A stretch of DNA of 64,000 nucleotides. Source: Aegicerativicinus sediminis. Lineage in GTDB: Bacteria; Bacteroidota; Bacteroidia; Flavobacteriales; Flavobacteriaceae. The position numbers were made by a program, and so were the translations under genes. The notes under the pieces were generated by a model that saw only the letters and a program-made list of their open reading frames with translations, made no database searches and was not told where the DNA came from. Of the stretch, positions 8,355-17,571 are shown piece after piece. The stretch's first letter is position 1. The number at the start of each line of letters is the position of its first letter. The stretch covers positions 3,094,001 to 3,158,000 of the forward strand of contig NZ_CP064295.1 in NCBI RefSeq assembly GCF_015476115.1. The letters are read 5' to 3'.

Positions 8355-9130
8355 AACCTGTCAGAAGTCCTATTTCTGTTCAAGACCTTATATTCTTCAT
8401 AGCATTCGCTAATGGCATCCAAAATCTGAAGGTCGTTAGCAGTTTGAATGAAATCCTTTGAGTAATTACATTGGTTTACGATCTCGTCTAGATCATATTT
8501 GTCAACCTGAAGCAATACGGTAAGCATTTCCCTATCATATCTAGAAGCGAGAAGATTACGTATTTCATCGTCCTGTTTCATCTGTCTCAACTTACGCATC
8601 TCACTAGGTTTTTTCCCAAAAATATTATGCAGAAAATCTGCGGGATTAAATAAGGCACCTAAAACCTTATTTATAGCATTTGGAGCACTTTCACCAGCCT
8701 CATACCCTTTGTTCGGTAGCCCTGAAATACTATAACGATAATTCTGTTTAAGAGGTACCTGTCTAACATCTATATCCAAATAACCGGTAAGCCGAAGTTG
8801 ATTAACGACAACTTCTTCCAAGGCAAGCGCCAATTCAGTCAGTGTAATAGTGGTTTCACCGAATTTTAACCAATCGTTTGTAACCCTAACTTTTATAGAT
8901 TTATAGCCTAAGTAAGAAAAATGTAAGGTGTCATTTACTGAAGCCGGTAAACTAAATTTACCGTCATCATCCGTTGATGTACCAACCACTTTATTTAAGT
9001 TAACAATATTAACTCTATCCAATGGTTTTCCGTCAGCCGCATTTATAACAATACCAAATACTTTATCATCTTCTTGTCCAAAAGAAAGAAGTGTGAATAA
9101 CAAAGTAAACAGTATTAGTAGGCCTTTCAT
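8351..9130 (-). CDS. Exported carboxypeptidase-regulatory-like domain protein
   Basis: 259 residues. Residues 1-19 form a signal peptide ending SFGQ. Residues 22-105 form a carboxypeptidase-D-regulatory-like beta-sandwich (KVFGIVINAADGKPLDRVNI, then TSTDDDGKFSLPA and LHFSYLGYKSIKV), the same fold that opens TonB-dependent receptors of this phylum. The rest (MRQDDEIR-type helical segment near 175-255) is not a domain I recognise. There is no receptor barrel, so this is a stand-alone periplasmic or outer-membrane-associated protein of unknown role. Confidence 0.85.
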   Translation of the reverse strand: MKGLLILFTLLFTLLSFGQEDDKVFGIVINAADGKPLDRVNIVNLNKVVGTSTDDDGKFSLPASVNDTLHFSYLGYKSIKVRVTNDWLKFGETTITLTELALALEEVVVNQLRLTGYLDIDVRQVPLKQNYRYSISGLPNKGYEAGESAPNAINKVLGALFNPADFLHNIFGKKPSEMRKLRQMKQDDEIRNLLASRYDREMLTVLLQVDKYDLDEIVNQCNYSKDFIQTANDLQILDAISECYEEYKVLNRNRTSDRF

Positions 9131-9227
9131 AGTTCAAAGTTAGGCTATAAAAATAGAAAACAAATCTTAATACCGATTTTAAGCCGCAATAATTGACGAA
9201 ATATTAACAAGATGCGGTATTTACCGA

Positions 9228-10991
9228 TTACTTTCTCCTTGAACGTCTAGGTCTGCTAAGCGCAAATTCTCCAGAACTCTTCTTGTCTTTTCTCTTTGAT
9301 TTACTACCGCCTCGATTGCCGCCTTTTTTTGGGCCATCATTTTTAAATTTATCGAAGGATCGGGATTTTTTCCTTTTACCACCACCGGAAGATTTTCGTT
9401 GGCCCTTATTTTCAGTTACTTCAACATTGATAAAACGACCTTCTAATTTAAAATCTTTAAAAAATTCCAAAGGCTTATTTTTATTGTGCTCATCTAGGTT
9501 AAAGAATGAGAATGTATCCAAAACATCAACTTTATAGACATCTTCTTTGCCTAACTGTAGCATGTCCCTGATAAAGTCTTTTAACTTCATCCAATCATAA
9601 CCATCCTTACGCCCAACATTTATAAAGAAACGGATAGATTCTCCGGTAGCCTCATTACCTCTGCTTTTTTCAACGTTCAGTTCAGGGGCTTTTTGGTAAT
9701 AATTGTAAAAACGACTGAATTCAACGGAAAAGAATTTCTTTATAAGTTCTTCCTTAGAGGTTGATTCAAATAATTCGTTAATTTTTGGTAAATAGGAATC
9801 TATATCGTGATTGATTTGCGTGTCATGCACTTTATTGGCTAATGAAAACAATTGCTTTTCACAAATCTCCATCCCACTTGGAATGCTTTTCTCTTCAAAT
9901 GATTTTTGAATGATTTTTTCGATATGCTTTATTTTCCGCAGCTCGCTTTTGGTAATAATTACCATCGAAATCCCAGTTTTACCCGCTCTTCCCGTTCTAC
10001 CACTTCTATGAGTATAGGTTTCAATTTCGTCTGGGAGTTGATAATTTATTACGTGGGTAATTTCATCTACATCGATTCCGCGGGCAGCAACGTCTGTAGC
10101 CACCAACATTTGAATTTGCTTGTTTCTGAAGGACTTCATTACCAAATCTCTTTGGTTTTGACTTAAATCGCCATGTAGAGCACTAGCGTTATAACCATCC
10201 TCAATAAGTTTTTCAGCAACTTTTTGAGTATCTCTTTTTGTTCTACAGAAAACTACTGAGAAAATATCAGGATTTGCATCTGCCAATCGCTTTAGGGCTT
10301 CATACCTGTCACGGCTTCCTACAAGGTAAAATTCATGAGATACGTTTGAACTACCAACGTTTTTAGCGCCCACCGTTACTTCTTGTGGTTGGTGCATAAA
10401 ATCTTTGGCAATAGTGGCAACCTCTTTTGGCATAGTTGCAGAAAATAACCAGGTTGATTTGTCTTGGGGGGTAAAGGACAAAATATCGGTGATATCCTCA
10501 TAGAATCCCATATTCAACATCTCATCAGCTTCATCCAAAATACTATATTCAATTTTGGAAATATCCACCATTTTTCTCCCGATCATATCCTTCATTCTTC
10601 CAGGAGTGGCTACAATTATTTGAGCACCTCTCTTTATTTGGTTGGCTTGTTCGGTTATACTTGCCCCACCATAGATAGCAACGATGTTTAATCCTTTTAG
10701 ATTTTTCCCGTACAATTGCATTTCATTGGTAATTTGAAGACAAAGTTCTCTAGTAGGAGCTAAAATTAGTCCTTGGGTAACCCTGCTGGAAATGTCAATT
10801 TTATGTAATAGTGGGAATCCAAAAGCTGCAGTTTTACCTGTGCCAGTTTGGGCCAACGCAACCAAATCGGTTTCGTTTTCTAATAATAATGGAATTGTTT
10901 TTAATTGGATGTCACTTGGAGTAATAAACCCCATGTCATTGATAGCCTCCAATAGCTCTGATTGAAGACCTAATTCAGAAAATGTATTCAT
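9228..10991 (-). CDS. DEAD-box ATP-dependent RNA helicase with DbpA-like RNA-binding domain
   Basis: 587 residues. Motif Q and Walker A (AQTGTGKT, 47-54), PTRELCLQI, TPGRMKDM, DEAD in ILDEADEMLNMGF, SAT in LFSATMPKE, and motif VI HRSGRTGRAG define the helicase core. Residues from about 455 to 535 (FINVGRKDGYDWMKLKDFI onward) form a DbpA/CsdA-type RNA-binding domain, followed by a very basic Gly/Lys/Arg/Ser tail to the end. It most resembles DeaD/CshA enzymes that unwind rRNA or mRNA structures in ribosome assembly and cold adaptation. It has a leader of up to 165 bp with a -7-like box at 11088-11095, which would allow leader-based control. Confidence 0.95.
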   Translation of the reverse strand: MNTFSELGLQSELLEAINDMGFITPSDIQLKTIPLLLENETDLVALAQTGTGKTAAFGFPLLHKIDISSRVTQGLILAPTRELCLQITNEMQLYGKNLKGLNIVAIYGGASITEQANQIKRGAQIIVATPGRMKDMIGRKMVDISKIEYSILDEADEMLNMGFYEDITDILSFTPQDKSTWLFSATMPKEVATIAKDFMHQPQEVTVGAKNVGSSNVSHEFYLVGSRDRYEALKRLADANPDIFSVVFCRTKRDTQKVAEKLIEDGYNASALHGDLSQNQRDLVMKSFRNKQIQMLVATDVAARGIDVDEITHVINYQLPDEIETYTHRSGRTGRAGKTGISMVIITKSELRKIKHIEKIIQKSFEEKSIPSGMEICEKQLFSLANKVHDTQINHDIDSYLPKINELFESTSKEELIKKFFSVEFSRFYNYYQKAPELNVEKSRGNEATGESIRFFINVGRKDGYDWMKLKDFIRDMLQLGKEDVYKVDVLDTFSFFNLDEHNKNKPLEFFKDFKLEGRFINVEVTENKGQRKSSGGGKRKKSRSFDKFKNDGPKKGGNRGGSKSKRKDKKSSGEFALSRPRRSRRK

Positions 10992-11087
10992 TAGTATGTA
11001 TTAGTTTTATGTGCCTTAAGAAGTGTATCGACAGAAAAAAACCTAATACTTCCTAAATCACGACCTCACCCTGAGGTTTTAAGCCGG

Positions 11088-11095
11088 CAAAAGTA
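11088..11095 (-). promoter_or_regulatory. Candidate -7 box for the DEAD-box helicase gene
   Basis: On the minus strand TACTTTTG matches the Bacteroidota -7 consensus TAnnTTTG. No TTG lies at the usual 19-20 nt upstream, so support is partial. If used, the transcript would have a leader of about 90 nt that contains a short hairpin with arms CCTCA and TGAGG at about 11065-11077. Confidence 0.4.
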
Positions 11096-11156
11096 GTTAT
11101 TATATTTGGATTTACGGTCCTTAAAACAATTTATTTTCAGTAAGTTAAACTCGTCT

Positions 11157-11735
11157 TTAGTTGGAATTTAAAAAGCGCACCAACTTTTGAATAGCTTTTC
11201 CTCTATGACTTATCTTGTTTTTTTCATCCAAATCCATTTCAGCAAAAGTAATGTTATAACCAAGAGGAATGAAAATTGGATCATACCCAAAACCATTAGT
11301 TCCTCTAGGTGTTTCAGCAATATGGCCTTCACAAACTCCTTCATAGAAGTAAGTATTTCCATTGATGATTAGGGCTATTACGGTTTTAAAACGAGCAGAT
11401 CTAAGTGCATTTTCAGAGAGTTGATTTAAAAGTTTTTCATTATTATCCTTCGCATTTCTCTGTTGGCCTGCATACCTTGCTGAATAAACGCCCGGTGCAC
11501 CATCTAAAGCATCTACTTCCAAGCCGGTATCATCTGCAAAAACATTTTCATGAAAATTCTCATAGATATAATTCGCCTTTATAAATGCATTTTCTTTTAT
11601 GGTATCTCCAGTTTCTGGGATGTCAACAAAACAGTTAATATCTTTCAGGCTTTTTATTTCGAACTGATTGGGAATCAGTTGTTTTATTTCGTAAATTTTA
11701 TTCGAATTATTTGTGGCAAAGACGATTGATGTCAT
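11157..11735 (-). CDS. rdgB: Non-canonical purine NTP pyrophosphatase (dITP/XTP diphosphatase)
   Basis: 192 residues, the usual length of the HAM1/RdgB family. It hydrolyses ITP, dITP and XTP to monophosphates, keeping deaminated purines out of nucleic acids. Visible are the N-terminal FATNNSNKIYEI loop, the metal and catalytic segment VFADDTGLEVDALDGAPGVY, GTNGFGYDPIFIP and the C-terminal KNKISHRGKA. Cytoplasmic homodimer. It is transcribed in the same direction as the helicase gene downstream, but 165 bp separate them, so independent expression is likely. Confidence 0.95.
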   Translation of the reverse strand: MTSIVFATNNSNKIYEIKQLIPNQFEIKSLKDINCFVDIPETGDTIKENAFIKANYIYENFHENVFADDTGLEVDALDGAPGVYSARYAGQQRNAKDNNEKLLNQLSENALRSARFKTVIALIINGNTYFYEGVCEGHIAETPRGTNGFGYDPIFIPLGYNITFAEMDLDEKNKISHRGKAIQKLVRFLNSN

Positions 11736-11935
11736 GGCACTTAGTATTATTGAAATTAAGTATATTTTTTAGCAAAAAGCATTAATTTTTTCAATGATTT
11801 ATGCGTTTCATCGAAAAGAATGTAATCTTAATCCTACTAAGCGGCTAATGTAGTACTTTTATCATAGATAATTCAAGACCAAATCTGTCCTATTCCTAAA
11901 CCTATAACACTTTTTTGCTATTAAAAGATATTACT

Positions 11936-12658
11936 ATGAAGACAAACTACTATGTTATTATATTTCTTTCACTTTTATTTTCTTGCTCTGTAAATGAAGA
12001 TAATTCGATTAATGAACCTAATGTAGCCTTGGAGCTGGAGCCAGGCATTAATGAAGAAATTGCAAATTCGGCTCCAACTCAAGACCCAATTGGAAACTTC
12101 ACTGAAAGTAGTTCAGCCTATGCGGTTACTACATTTTTAAGAACTAGAAGTTCTGCCACGAATACTAGTAATGGTATCACTGTTTTTTATTCGGCTGATG
12201 GTATAGATTATGCGTTTACAATGGAGGATGGGAGGACATTGGTTGTAGAAGTACCGGCCGAAGATGGCAAAATTACGGCCTTACCAAATGGCCGTTACAA
12301 GTTTAAAACCCACGCTACCGATCCCGTATGCTATATAATTAATAGATATTATGAAATTGAGTACTCCAATTACTGCATGGATAAACGACAAGGCGTATTT
12401 AATTATAATGTAGTTTCAGATGCTCTTGTAACTACTGCTAGCAATGGAGGACTTGTTTATATGTCTACCGAACCATATTTTTCTGCAAGTGTTATAAATT
12501 ATGTTACTAAACTCAACAATTCATCCTTTGAACTAGACGATAATGAAATACCTATGAATTGTGGAGATGCAAGTGAGGAGGTTTCTGTTCAGCTAAAAAA
12601 ACTTGAAGGAAATCAAAACCAAGATAGCGAGATGAAATTTAAATTAACTATACGTTAA
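11936..12658 (+). CDS. Hypothetical lipoprotein
   Basis: 240 residues from the ATG at 11936; the in-frame ATG at 11915 would place seven residues ahead of the signal. A hydrophobic N-terminus ends in LLFSCSVNED with Cys17 as the probable lipidated residue. The mature part starts with an acidic, low-complexity linker (about 20-60) and then a beta-rich region (ITVFYSADGIDYAFTMEDG, then RYKFKTHATDPVCYIINRYY) with four Cys. I do not recognise a family. The gene stands alone between rdgB and rlmH and is followed by a terminator. The 200 bp before it is AT-rich, with no clear promoter. Confidence 0.8.
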   Translation: MKTNYYVIIFLSLLFSCSVNEDNSINEPNVALELEPGINEEIANSAPTQDPIGNFTESSSAYAVTTFLRTRSSATNTSNGITVFYSADGIDYAFTMEDGRTLVVEVPAEDGKITALPNGRYKFKTHATDPVCYIINRYYEIEYSNYCMDKRQGVFNYNVVSDALVTTASNGGLVYMSTEPYFSASVINYVTKLNNSSFELDDNEIPMNCGDASEEVSVQLKKLEGNQNQDSEMKFKLTIR

Positions 12659-12679
12659 TTAGAATACAACTTTACTAAA

Positions 12680-12714
12680 AGAGGATTTAGAAGAAATTTT
12701 AAATCCTTTTTTTA
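12680..12714 (+). terminator. Rho-independent terminator after the lipoprotein gene
   Basis: AGGATTTA (12682-12689) pairs with TAAATCCT (12700-12707) across a 10-nt loop and is followed by a seven-T run. It ends at the 3' end of the convergent rlmH gene. Confidence 0.7.
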
Positions 12715-13185
12715 TTGGTGATGGTAGGGTTCGTTTCTTAATATGGTAAATGCTCTATAGATTTGCTCCACAGTAAAAAGGCGTACCATTTGATGTGAAA
12801 ATGTCATTTTTGAAAGTGAAATGGTTTCCCTTGCCGTGCCATAAACCGCATCTGAAAACCCATAGGCTCCACCAATAACAAAAACAATTTGTTTTAACCC
12901 GGAATTCATTTTTTTTTGAAGGTATTCTGAAAAACCAATAGATGTAAATTGTTTACCGTTTTCATCCATTAGAACCAATTCATCAGAAGGTTTTAATTTA
13001 GCTAAAATCAAATCACCCTCTTTTTCCTTTATTTCGGCTTCACTAAGATTTTTTGCTTTTTTTATGTCTTGTATGATCTCAAAATCAAATTTAATGTAGT
13101 GTCTAAGGCGCTTTTCATAATCATCTATAAGGTTCTGCAACGCTTTACTATCTGTTTTTCCTATGGCAATTAATTTAATATTCAA
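12712..13185 (-). CDS. rlmH: 23S rRNA (pseudouridine1915-N3)-methyltransferase
   Basis: 157 residues, the family length. RlmH is a SPOUT methyltransferase that acts on pseudouridine 1915 of helix 69 in assembled 70S ribosomes, using S-adenosylmethionine. The knot region VFVIGGAYGFSDAVY, LSKMTFSHQMVRL and the invariant C-terminus EQIYRAF...NEPYHH are all present, as is the N-terminal MNIKLIAIGKT strand. Its 3' end shares a few bases with the terminator of the convergent lipoprotein gene. It is divergent from nadC, with 126 bp between starts. Confidence 0.97.
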   Translation of the reverse strand: MNIKLIAIGKTDSKALQNLIDDYEKRLRHYIKFDFEIIQDIKKAKNLSEAEIKEKEGDLILAKLKPSDELVLMDENGKQFTSIGFSEYLQKKMNSGLKQIVFVIGGAYGFSDAVYGTARETISLSKMTFSHQMVRLFTVEQIYRAFTILRNEPYHHQ

Positions 13186-13311
13186 ATCAATCCTATTTTT
13201 ACAACTTTGTAAAAATCGAATATTTTTTGGGCTTTTCCGAATTTGAGTATCCTCGATAATAATGATTTTGTTAGGTTTCCAATTCTTATTTTAGCATAAA
13301 TAAACTTGACA

Positions 13312-14169
13312 ATGATCTCAGTGCAACAATTCCAAAAAGAATTAGAAATAATAATATCAAACTCACTAAGGGAAGATGTTGGAGAAGGCGATCATAGTTC
13401 TTTAGCCTGTATCCCGTCAGATGCTCAAGGAAAAGCTAAACTATTGGTGAAAGATGAAGGTATAATTGCAGGGATTGAATTCGCCAGAATGGTATTCCAT
13501 AGCCTTGACCCGGAAACGGAATTTGAAGCGTTAATTAGTGACGGAGACAAGGTTAAGAATGGGGATGTTGCATTTTACATAACTGGTAAATCTCAGAGCA
13601 TACTAAAAGGGGAGCGGCTGGTTTTAAATGCGATGCAGAGAATGAGTGCCATAGCAACAAAAACTAATTATTTTGTAAAATTATTGGAAGGTACAGGAAC
13701 CAAAATCCTTGACACTAGAAAAACCACTCCTGGAATTCGTGCCCTTGAGAAATGGGCTGTAAAAATTGGTGGTGGTGAAAATCATCGTTTTGCATTGTAC
13801 GACATGATAATGTTAAAAGATAACCATATTGATTTTGCAGGTGGAATAACCAAGGCAATTGACAAAACCAAGGCTTATTTAAAAAGTATTGGAAAAAATT
13901 TGAAAATCATTGTTGAAGCGCGTGATTTAAAAGAGGTGGAAGAAATTCTTCTCTCAGATGGGATTTACAGGATATTATTGGACAATTTTAGTTTTGAAGA
14001 CACAAAATTGGCGGTTGAAATGATTGGAGATAGATGTTTAACTGAATCTTCTGGGGGAATTAATGAACAAACTATAAGAGAATATGCCCTTTGTGGTGTT
14101 GATTTCATTTCGTCGGGCGCATTAACCCATTCAGTTTATAATATGGACCTTAGTTTAAAAGCTGTGTAG
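13312..14169 (+). CDS. nadC: Nicotinate-nucleotide pyrophosphorylase (carboxylating)
   Basis: 285 residues from the ATG at 13312 (a TTG six bases earlier is in frame but less likely). NadC converts quinolinate and PRPP to nicotinate mononucleotide, CO2 and pyrophosphate in de novo NAD synthesis. Visible are LREDVGEGDHSS at the N-terminus, NAMQRMSAIAT, the substrate-binding DTRKTTPGIRALEKWAVKIGG and the C-terminal TESSGGINEQTI and GVDFISSGALTHS. First of three same-strand genes (nadC, yihY-like, priA) separated by 2-3 bp and so probably one operon. Confidence 0.97.
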   Translation: MISVQQFQKELEIIISNSLREDVGEGDHSSLACIPSDAQGKAKLLVKDEGIIAGIEFARMVFHSLDPETEFEALISDGDKVKNGDVAFYITGKSQSILKGERLVLNAMQRMSAIATKTNYFVKLLEGTGTKILDTRKTTPGIRALEKWAVKIGGGENHRFALYDMIMLKDNHIDFAGGITKAIDKTKAYLKSIGKNLKIIVEARDLKEVEEILLSDGIYRILLDNFSFEDTKLAVEMIGDRCLTESSGGINEQTIREYALCGVDFISSGALTHSVYNMDLSLKAV

Positions 14170-14172
14170 AGT

Positions 14173-15114
14173 ATGACCAAACCGGTTGAAGACAAGCTTT
14201 CCAAAATTCCGATAATCCGGTCAATCGTAAAGTTATTAAAGAGAATAAAGCTTTACGGGCTTGAGGGACTGTCTCTATACGACTTAGCCGAACTATATAT
14301 TATTGGGATTTTTAAAGGTGCACTTACGGAAAGAGCGAGCGCAATTTCCTTTAGTTTTTTCTCGGCCCTCTTCCCGTTTATATTATTCATTCTAATAATG
14401 ATTCCCTTTGTTCCGATAGATGGCTTTAAAGCGGAGTTTGAACAATTTTTGGAGTCATTTTTACCACCGCAAACCTCAGAATTTTTCTTTAATAATATTT
14501 TCAATAATATTGGAGTAAATGCACAGAGTGGATTAATATCTACAGTGTTTCTACTTTCAATAATTTTGATGGCAAATGGAGTCAGTGCCATTTTTGCAGG
14601 ATTTGAAAACAGTTATCATCAGCAGGCAACTAGAAGTATCGTAAAACAATATTTATATGCAATTGGTGTAGCAATTTTATTAGCATTTTTATTGATTTTT
14701 ACTGTAGCGATTTACGGTTACTTCGAAATTTTTGTAGTTAAGCCTTTCTTAGAAGAATTAAGCGGAGTGTCTTATGCACAGACTAAAACGGCCATGTTTT
14801 GGGTGATTTTGGCCAAGTATGTGTTTTTCGTTATGATGGTCTATATAGCAATCGCTACTTTATATTATTTTGGGACAACCGAAGGTAAGGAGTCTAGATT
14901 CTTTTCAGTTGGCGCCCTTTTTTCTACCATTCTCATTATGTTTACCTCATTCTTTTTTGCTGTTTATATTGAGAATTTTTCGCGTTATAATGAATTATAT
15001 GGTTCTATTGGGGCATTATTAATACTGCTTTTCTATTTATGGTTGAACAGTAACGTAATTTTGTTAGGATTCGAATTGAATGTGTCCTTGAATAAATTAC
15101 GCAAGAGTTTCTAG
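14173..15114 (+). CDS. YihY/BrkB-family inner-membrane protein
   Basis: 313 residues with about six membrane segments. The family pattern is clear: ALTERASAISFSFFSALFPF at the first segment, MANGVSAIFAGFENSYHQQ after the second, a Tyr/Gly segment YGSIGALLILLFYLWLNSNV and ILLGFELN at the end. Members were once called ribonuclease BN by mistake; the true function is unknown and may be transport. It starts 3 bp after nadC and ends 2 bp before priA, so it is probably translated from the same mRNA. Confidence 0.92.
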   Translation: MTKPVEDKLSKIPIIRSIVKLLKRIKLYGLEGLSLYDLAELYIIGIFKGALTERASAISFSFFSALFPFILFILIMIPFVPIDGFKAEFEQFLESFLPPQTSEFFFNNIFNNIGVNAQSGLISTVFLLSIILMANGVSAIFAGFENSYHQQATRSIVKQYLYAIGVAILLAFLLIFTVAIYGYFEIFVVKPFLEELSGVSYAQTKTAMFWVILAKYVFFVMMVYIAIATLYYFGTTEGKESRFFSVGALFSTILIMFTSFFFAVYIENFSRYNELYGSIGALLILLFYLWLNSNVILLGFELNVSLNKLRKSF

Positions 15115-15116
15115 GA

Positions 15117-17567
15117 ATGGTTGCTTTTGTAGATGTCATATTACCAATTCCCTTAGAGAATAAGTTTACCTACTCTATTACTGAAGCAGAATCTAAGTTT
15201 ATCCTTCCGGGTATGCGGATTGCAGTTTCCTTTGGAAAATCTAAAATCTACACTTCAATTGCTTTTAAAGTTCATCAACAGGCGCCTTTGGTTTATGAAG
15301 CTAAACCGATTGAGGAAATTTTGGATAACAGTCCGATCATTACAGAACGACAATTAAGCCATTGGCAATGGATTGCTGAATATTATATGTGTTCTATTGG
15401 GGAGGTTGTCCGCGCTGCATTGCCTTCTGGTTTTTTATTGGAAAGTGAAACACTTATAAAACTGAATACTGATGAAGTTGATATCGAAAAGAACTTGGAT
15501 GATCAGGAATTTCTAATCTATGAGGCGCTCCAATATCAAAGTTCCCTTATGGTCGGTGACGTTATTTCAATTTTAGACCGAAAAAAGGTAATGCCAGTAC
15601 TTTATGGCCTTATGAATAAGAAGGTCATAACCATAGAAGAAAGACTATTTGAAACTTTTAAGCCTAAGAAACAAAGGGTAATCCGTTTAAGTGACCGCTA
15701 CAAATCAGAATCTGAATTGAATAATCTTTTAGAAGAATTATCTAGGGCACCTAAGCAAAGGGATGTTGTTATGAATCTTTTTATGTTAGAAGCTAGACAA
15801 AAGTCGAAGGTCTCAGCCAAGGATTTAATGACAGCTAGTAAGGCATCATCCAGTATATTAAAAAGCCTAATTGATAAGGGAATCTTGGAAGAATCTTTTG
15901 ATGTTATAAGTCGGATAGAGGATGTCGGAAATGAGGGTGACAGATTAAAGTCGCTTAGCGTGTACCAAGAAGATGCTTATAAAAAACTTCAAACTGGTTT
16001 TGAGGAACAGGATGTGATGTTGTTACACGGTGTTACATCTTCTGGTAAAACTGAAATTTATGTGAAGTTTATCCATGAACATTTAAAAAACGGAAAAAGT
16101 GTTCTTTACTTATTGCCAGAAATAGCTTTAACCACCCAATTGGTCGAGCGTTTACAGGGGTATTTTGGAAACGACGTTCTTGTATATCATTCACGATACA
16201 ACCTAATGGAACGAATGGAATTGTGGAATTCGGTGTTGGAAGCCAATGAAGCCAAAGTTGTAATTGGTGCAAGATCATCATTATTCTTACCCTTTCATTC
16301 ATTAGGACTTATAATTGTTGATGAAGAACATGAAACTTCTTTTAAACAATTCGATCCTGCCCCTCGATACCATGCGCGAGATGCGGCTATTGTACTTGGC
16401 AACTTATTTCAAGCTAAAGTATTGTTAGGTTCCGCTACCCCAAGTTTAGAATCGTTTTACAACATAAAACAAAAAAAATACGGATTAGTTTCTTTAACAA
16501 AGCGCTTTAATGATGTGCTTATGCCTGATATTGAAATGGTGGATATTTCTGAGGCTTATAGAAAAAAACGAATGAAAGGTCATTTTAGTGAGCGCTTGCT
16601 TGAAGAAATTGAAAAGGCATTGGAAGAAAATAAACAAATTATTTTATTTCAAAATAGAAGAGGATATAGTCCAATCGTAGAATGTTTGAGTTGCGGGCAT
16701 AGTCCACAGTGTCCTAATTGCGACGTTACCTTAACCTATCACCAATATTCAGATCGATTGCGCTGTCATTACTGCGGTTATAATGTTCCGATGCATAAAA
16801 CATGTGAGGCTTGTGGCAATGCTAATTTAAACACCAAGGGTTTTGGTACGGAACAAGTCGAAGAAGAAGTGAATGAATTGTTTCCAAAAGCTAAAACTGC
16901 GAGGATGGATTTGGATACAACCCGTGGTAAATATGGGCACCAACGGATAATTTCGTCTTTTGAACGTCATGAAGTTGATATTTTAATAGGTACCCAAATG
17001 GTTACCAAGGGTTTGGATTTTAGAAATGTTATGCTTGTAGGTATTATGAATGCGGATACAATGCTAAATTTCCCAGATTTTAGAGCTCATGAACGATCCT
17101 TTCAAATGTTACTTCAAGTTTCGGGTAGGGCAGGGCGAACAGATGATCGAGGCAAGGTTTTAATTCAATCCTACAATCCTTACCATCAAATATTACAACA
17201 AGTTTCAAACAATGATTTTAAGAGTATGTATTTGGAGCAAATGGATGAACGGCATAATTATAAATATCCTCCCGTTGTACGTTTGATAAAGGTAACCTTA
17301 AGGCATAAGGATTTAAATAAGGTGAATGTAAGTGCGGATTGGTTAGCAAAATCATATAGGCAATTATTGCCTTGTGAAGTTTTAGGCCCCGAATTTGCAC
17401 CAATTGCAAGGATTAGAAATCAATACCATAAGAATATATTGGTAAAGATAAAATTTAGTAATTCACTTCAAAAAACTAAGAAAGCTATTATTAAGATTAA
17501 CAATAGCTTCCAGAGTATAAAAGATTTTAGGTCTGTCCGAGTAATTTTTAACGTAGATCCCTATTAG
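15117..17567 (+). CDS. priA: Primosomal protein N', replication restart helicase
   Basis: 816 residues. PriA recognises stalled forks and D-loops and reloads the replisome. The N-terminal DNA-binding domain (residues 1-100, VDVILPIPLENKFTY) precedes a winged-helix region and the helicase core with Walker A LLHGVTSSGKTEIY, the DEEHE box (LIIVDEEHETSFKQFD), GSATPSLES and QNRRGYSPIVEC. The zinc-binding insert has Cys pairs CLSCGHSPQCPNC and CHYCGY...CEACG. GTQMVTKGLDF and QVSGRAGRT are the last helicase motifs. It is the last gene of the nadC operon and is convergent with the LytTR regulator, 4 bp away. Confidence 0.97.
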   Translation: MVAFVDVILPIPLENKFTYSITEAESKFILPGMRIAVSFGKSKIYTSIAFKVHQQAPLVYEAKPIEEILDNSPIITERQLSHWQWIAEYYMCSIGEVVRAALPSGFLLESETLIKLNTDEVDIEKNLDDQEFLIYEALQYQSSLMVGDVISILDRKKVMPVLYGLMNKKVITIEERLFETFKPKKQRVIRLSDRYKSESELNNLLEELSRAPKQRDVVMNLFMLEARQKSKVSAKDLMTASKASSSILKSLIDKGILEESFDVISRIEDVGNEGDRLKSLSVYQEDAYKKLQTGFEEQDVMLLHGVTSSGKTEIYVKFIHEHLKNGKSVLYLLPEIALTTQLVERLQGYFGNDVLVYHSRYNLMERMELWNSVLEANEAKVVIGARSSLFLPFHSLGLIIVDEEHETSFKQFDPAPRYHARDAAIVLGNLFQAKVLLGSATPSLESFYNIKQKKYGLVSLTKRFNDVLMPDIEMVDISEAYRKKRMKGHFSERLLEEIEKALEENKQIILFQNRRGYSPIVECLSCGHSPQCPNCDVTLTYHQYSDRLRCHYCGYNVPMHKTCEACGNANLNTKGFGTEQVEEEVNELFPKAKTARMDLDTTRGKYGHQRIISSFERHEVDILIGTQMVTKGLDFRNVMLVGIMNADTMLNFPDFRAHERSFQMLLQVSGRAGRTDDRGKVLIQSYNPYHQILQQVSNNDFKSMYLEQMDERHNYKYPPVVRLIKVTLRHKDLNKVNVSADWLAKSYRQLLPCEVLGPEFAPIARIRNQYHKNILVKIKFSNSLQKTKKAIIKINNSFQSIKDFRSVRVIFNVDPY

Positions 17568-17571
17568 TTAG

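Noticed and set aside
9283-9537. Plus-strand open frame inside the DEAD-box helicase gene
   Set aside because: Phe/Pro/Leu-rich antisense reading of the basic C-terminal tail of the helicase.
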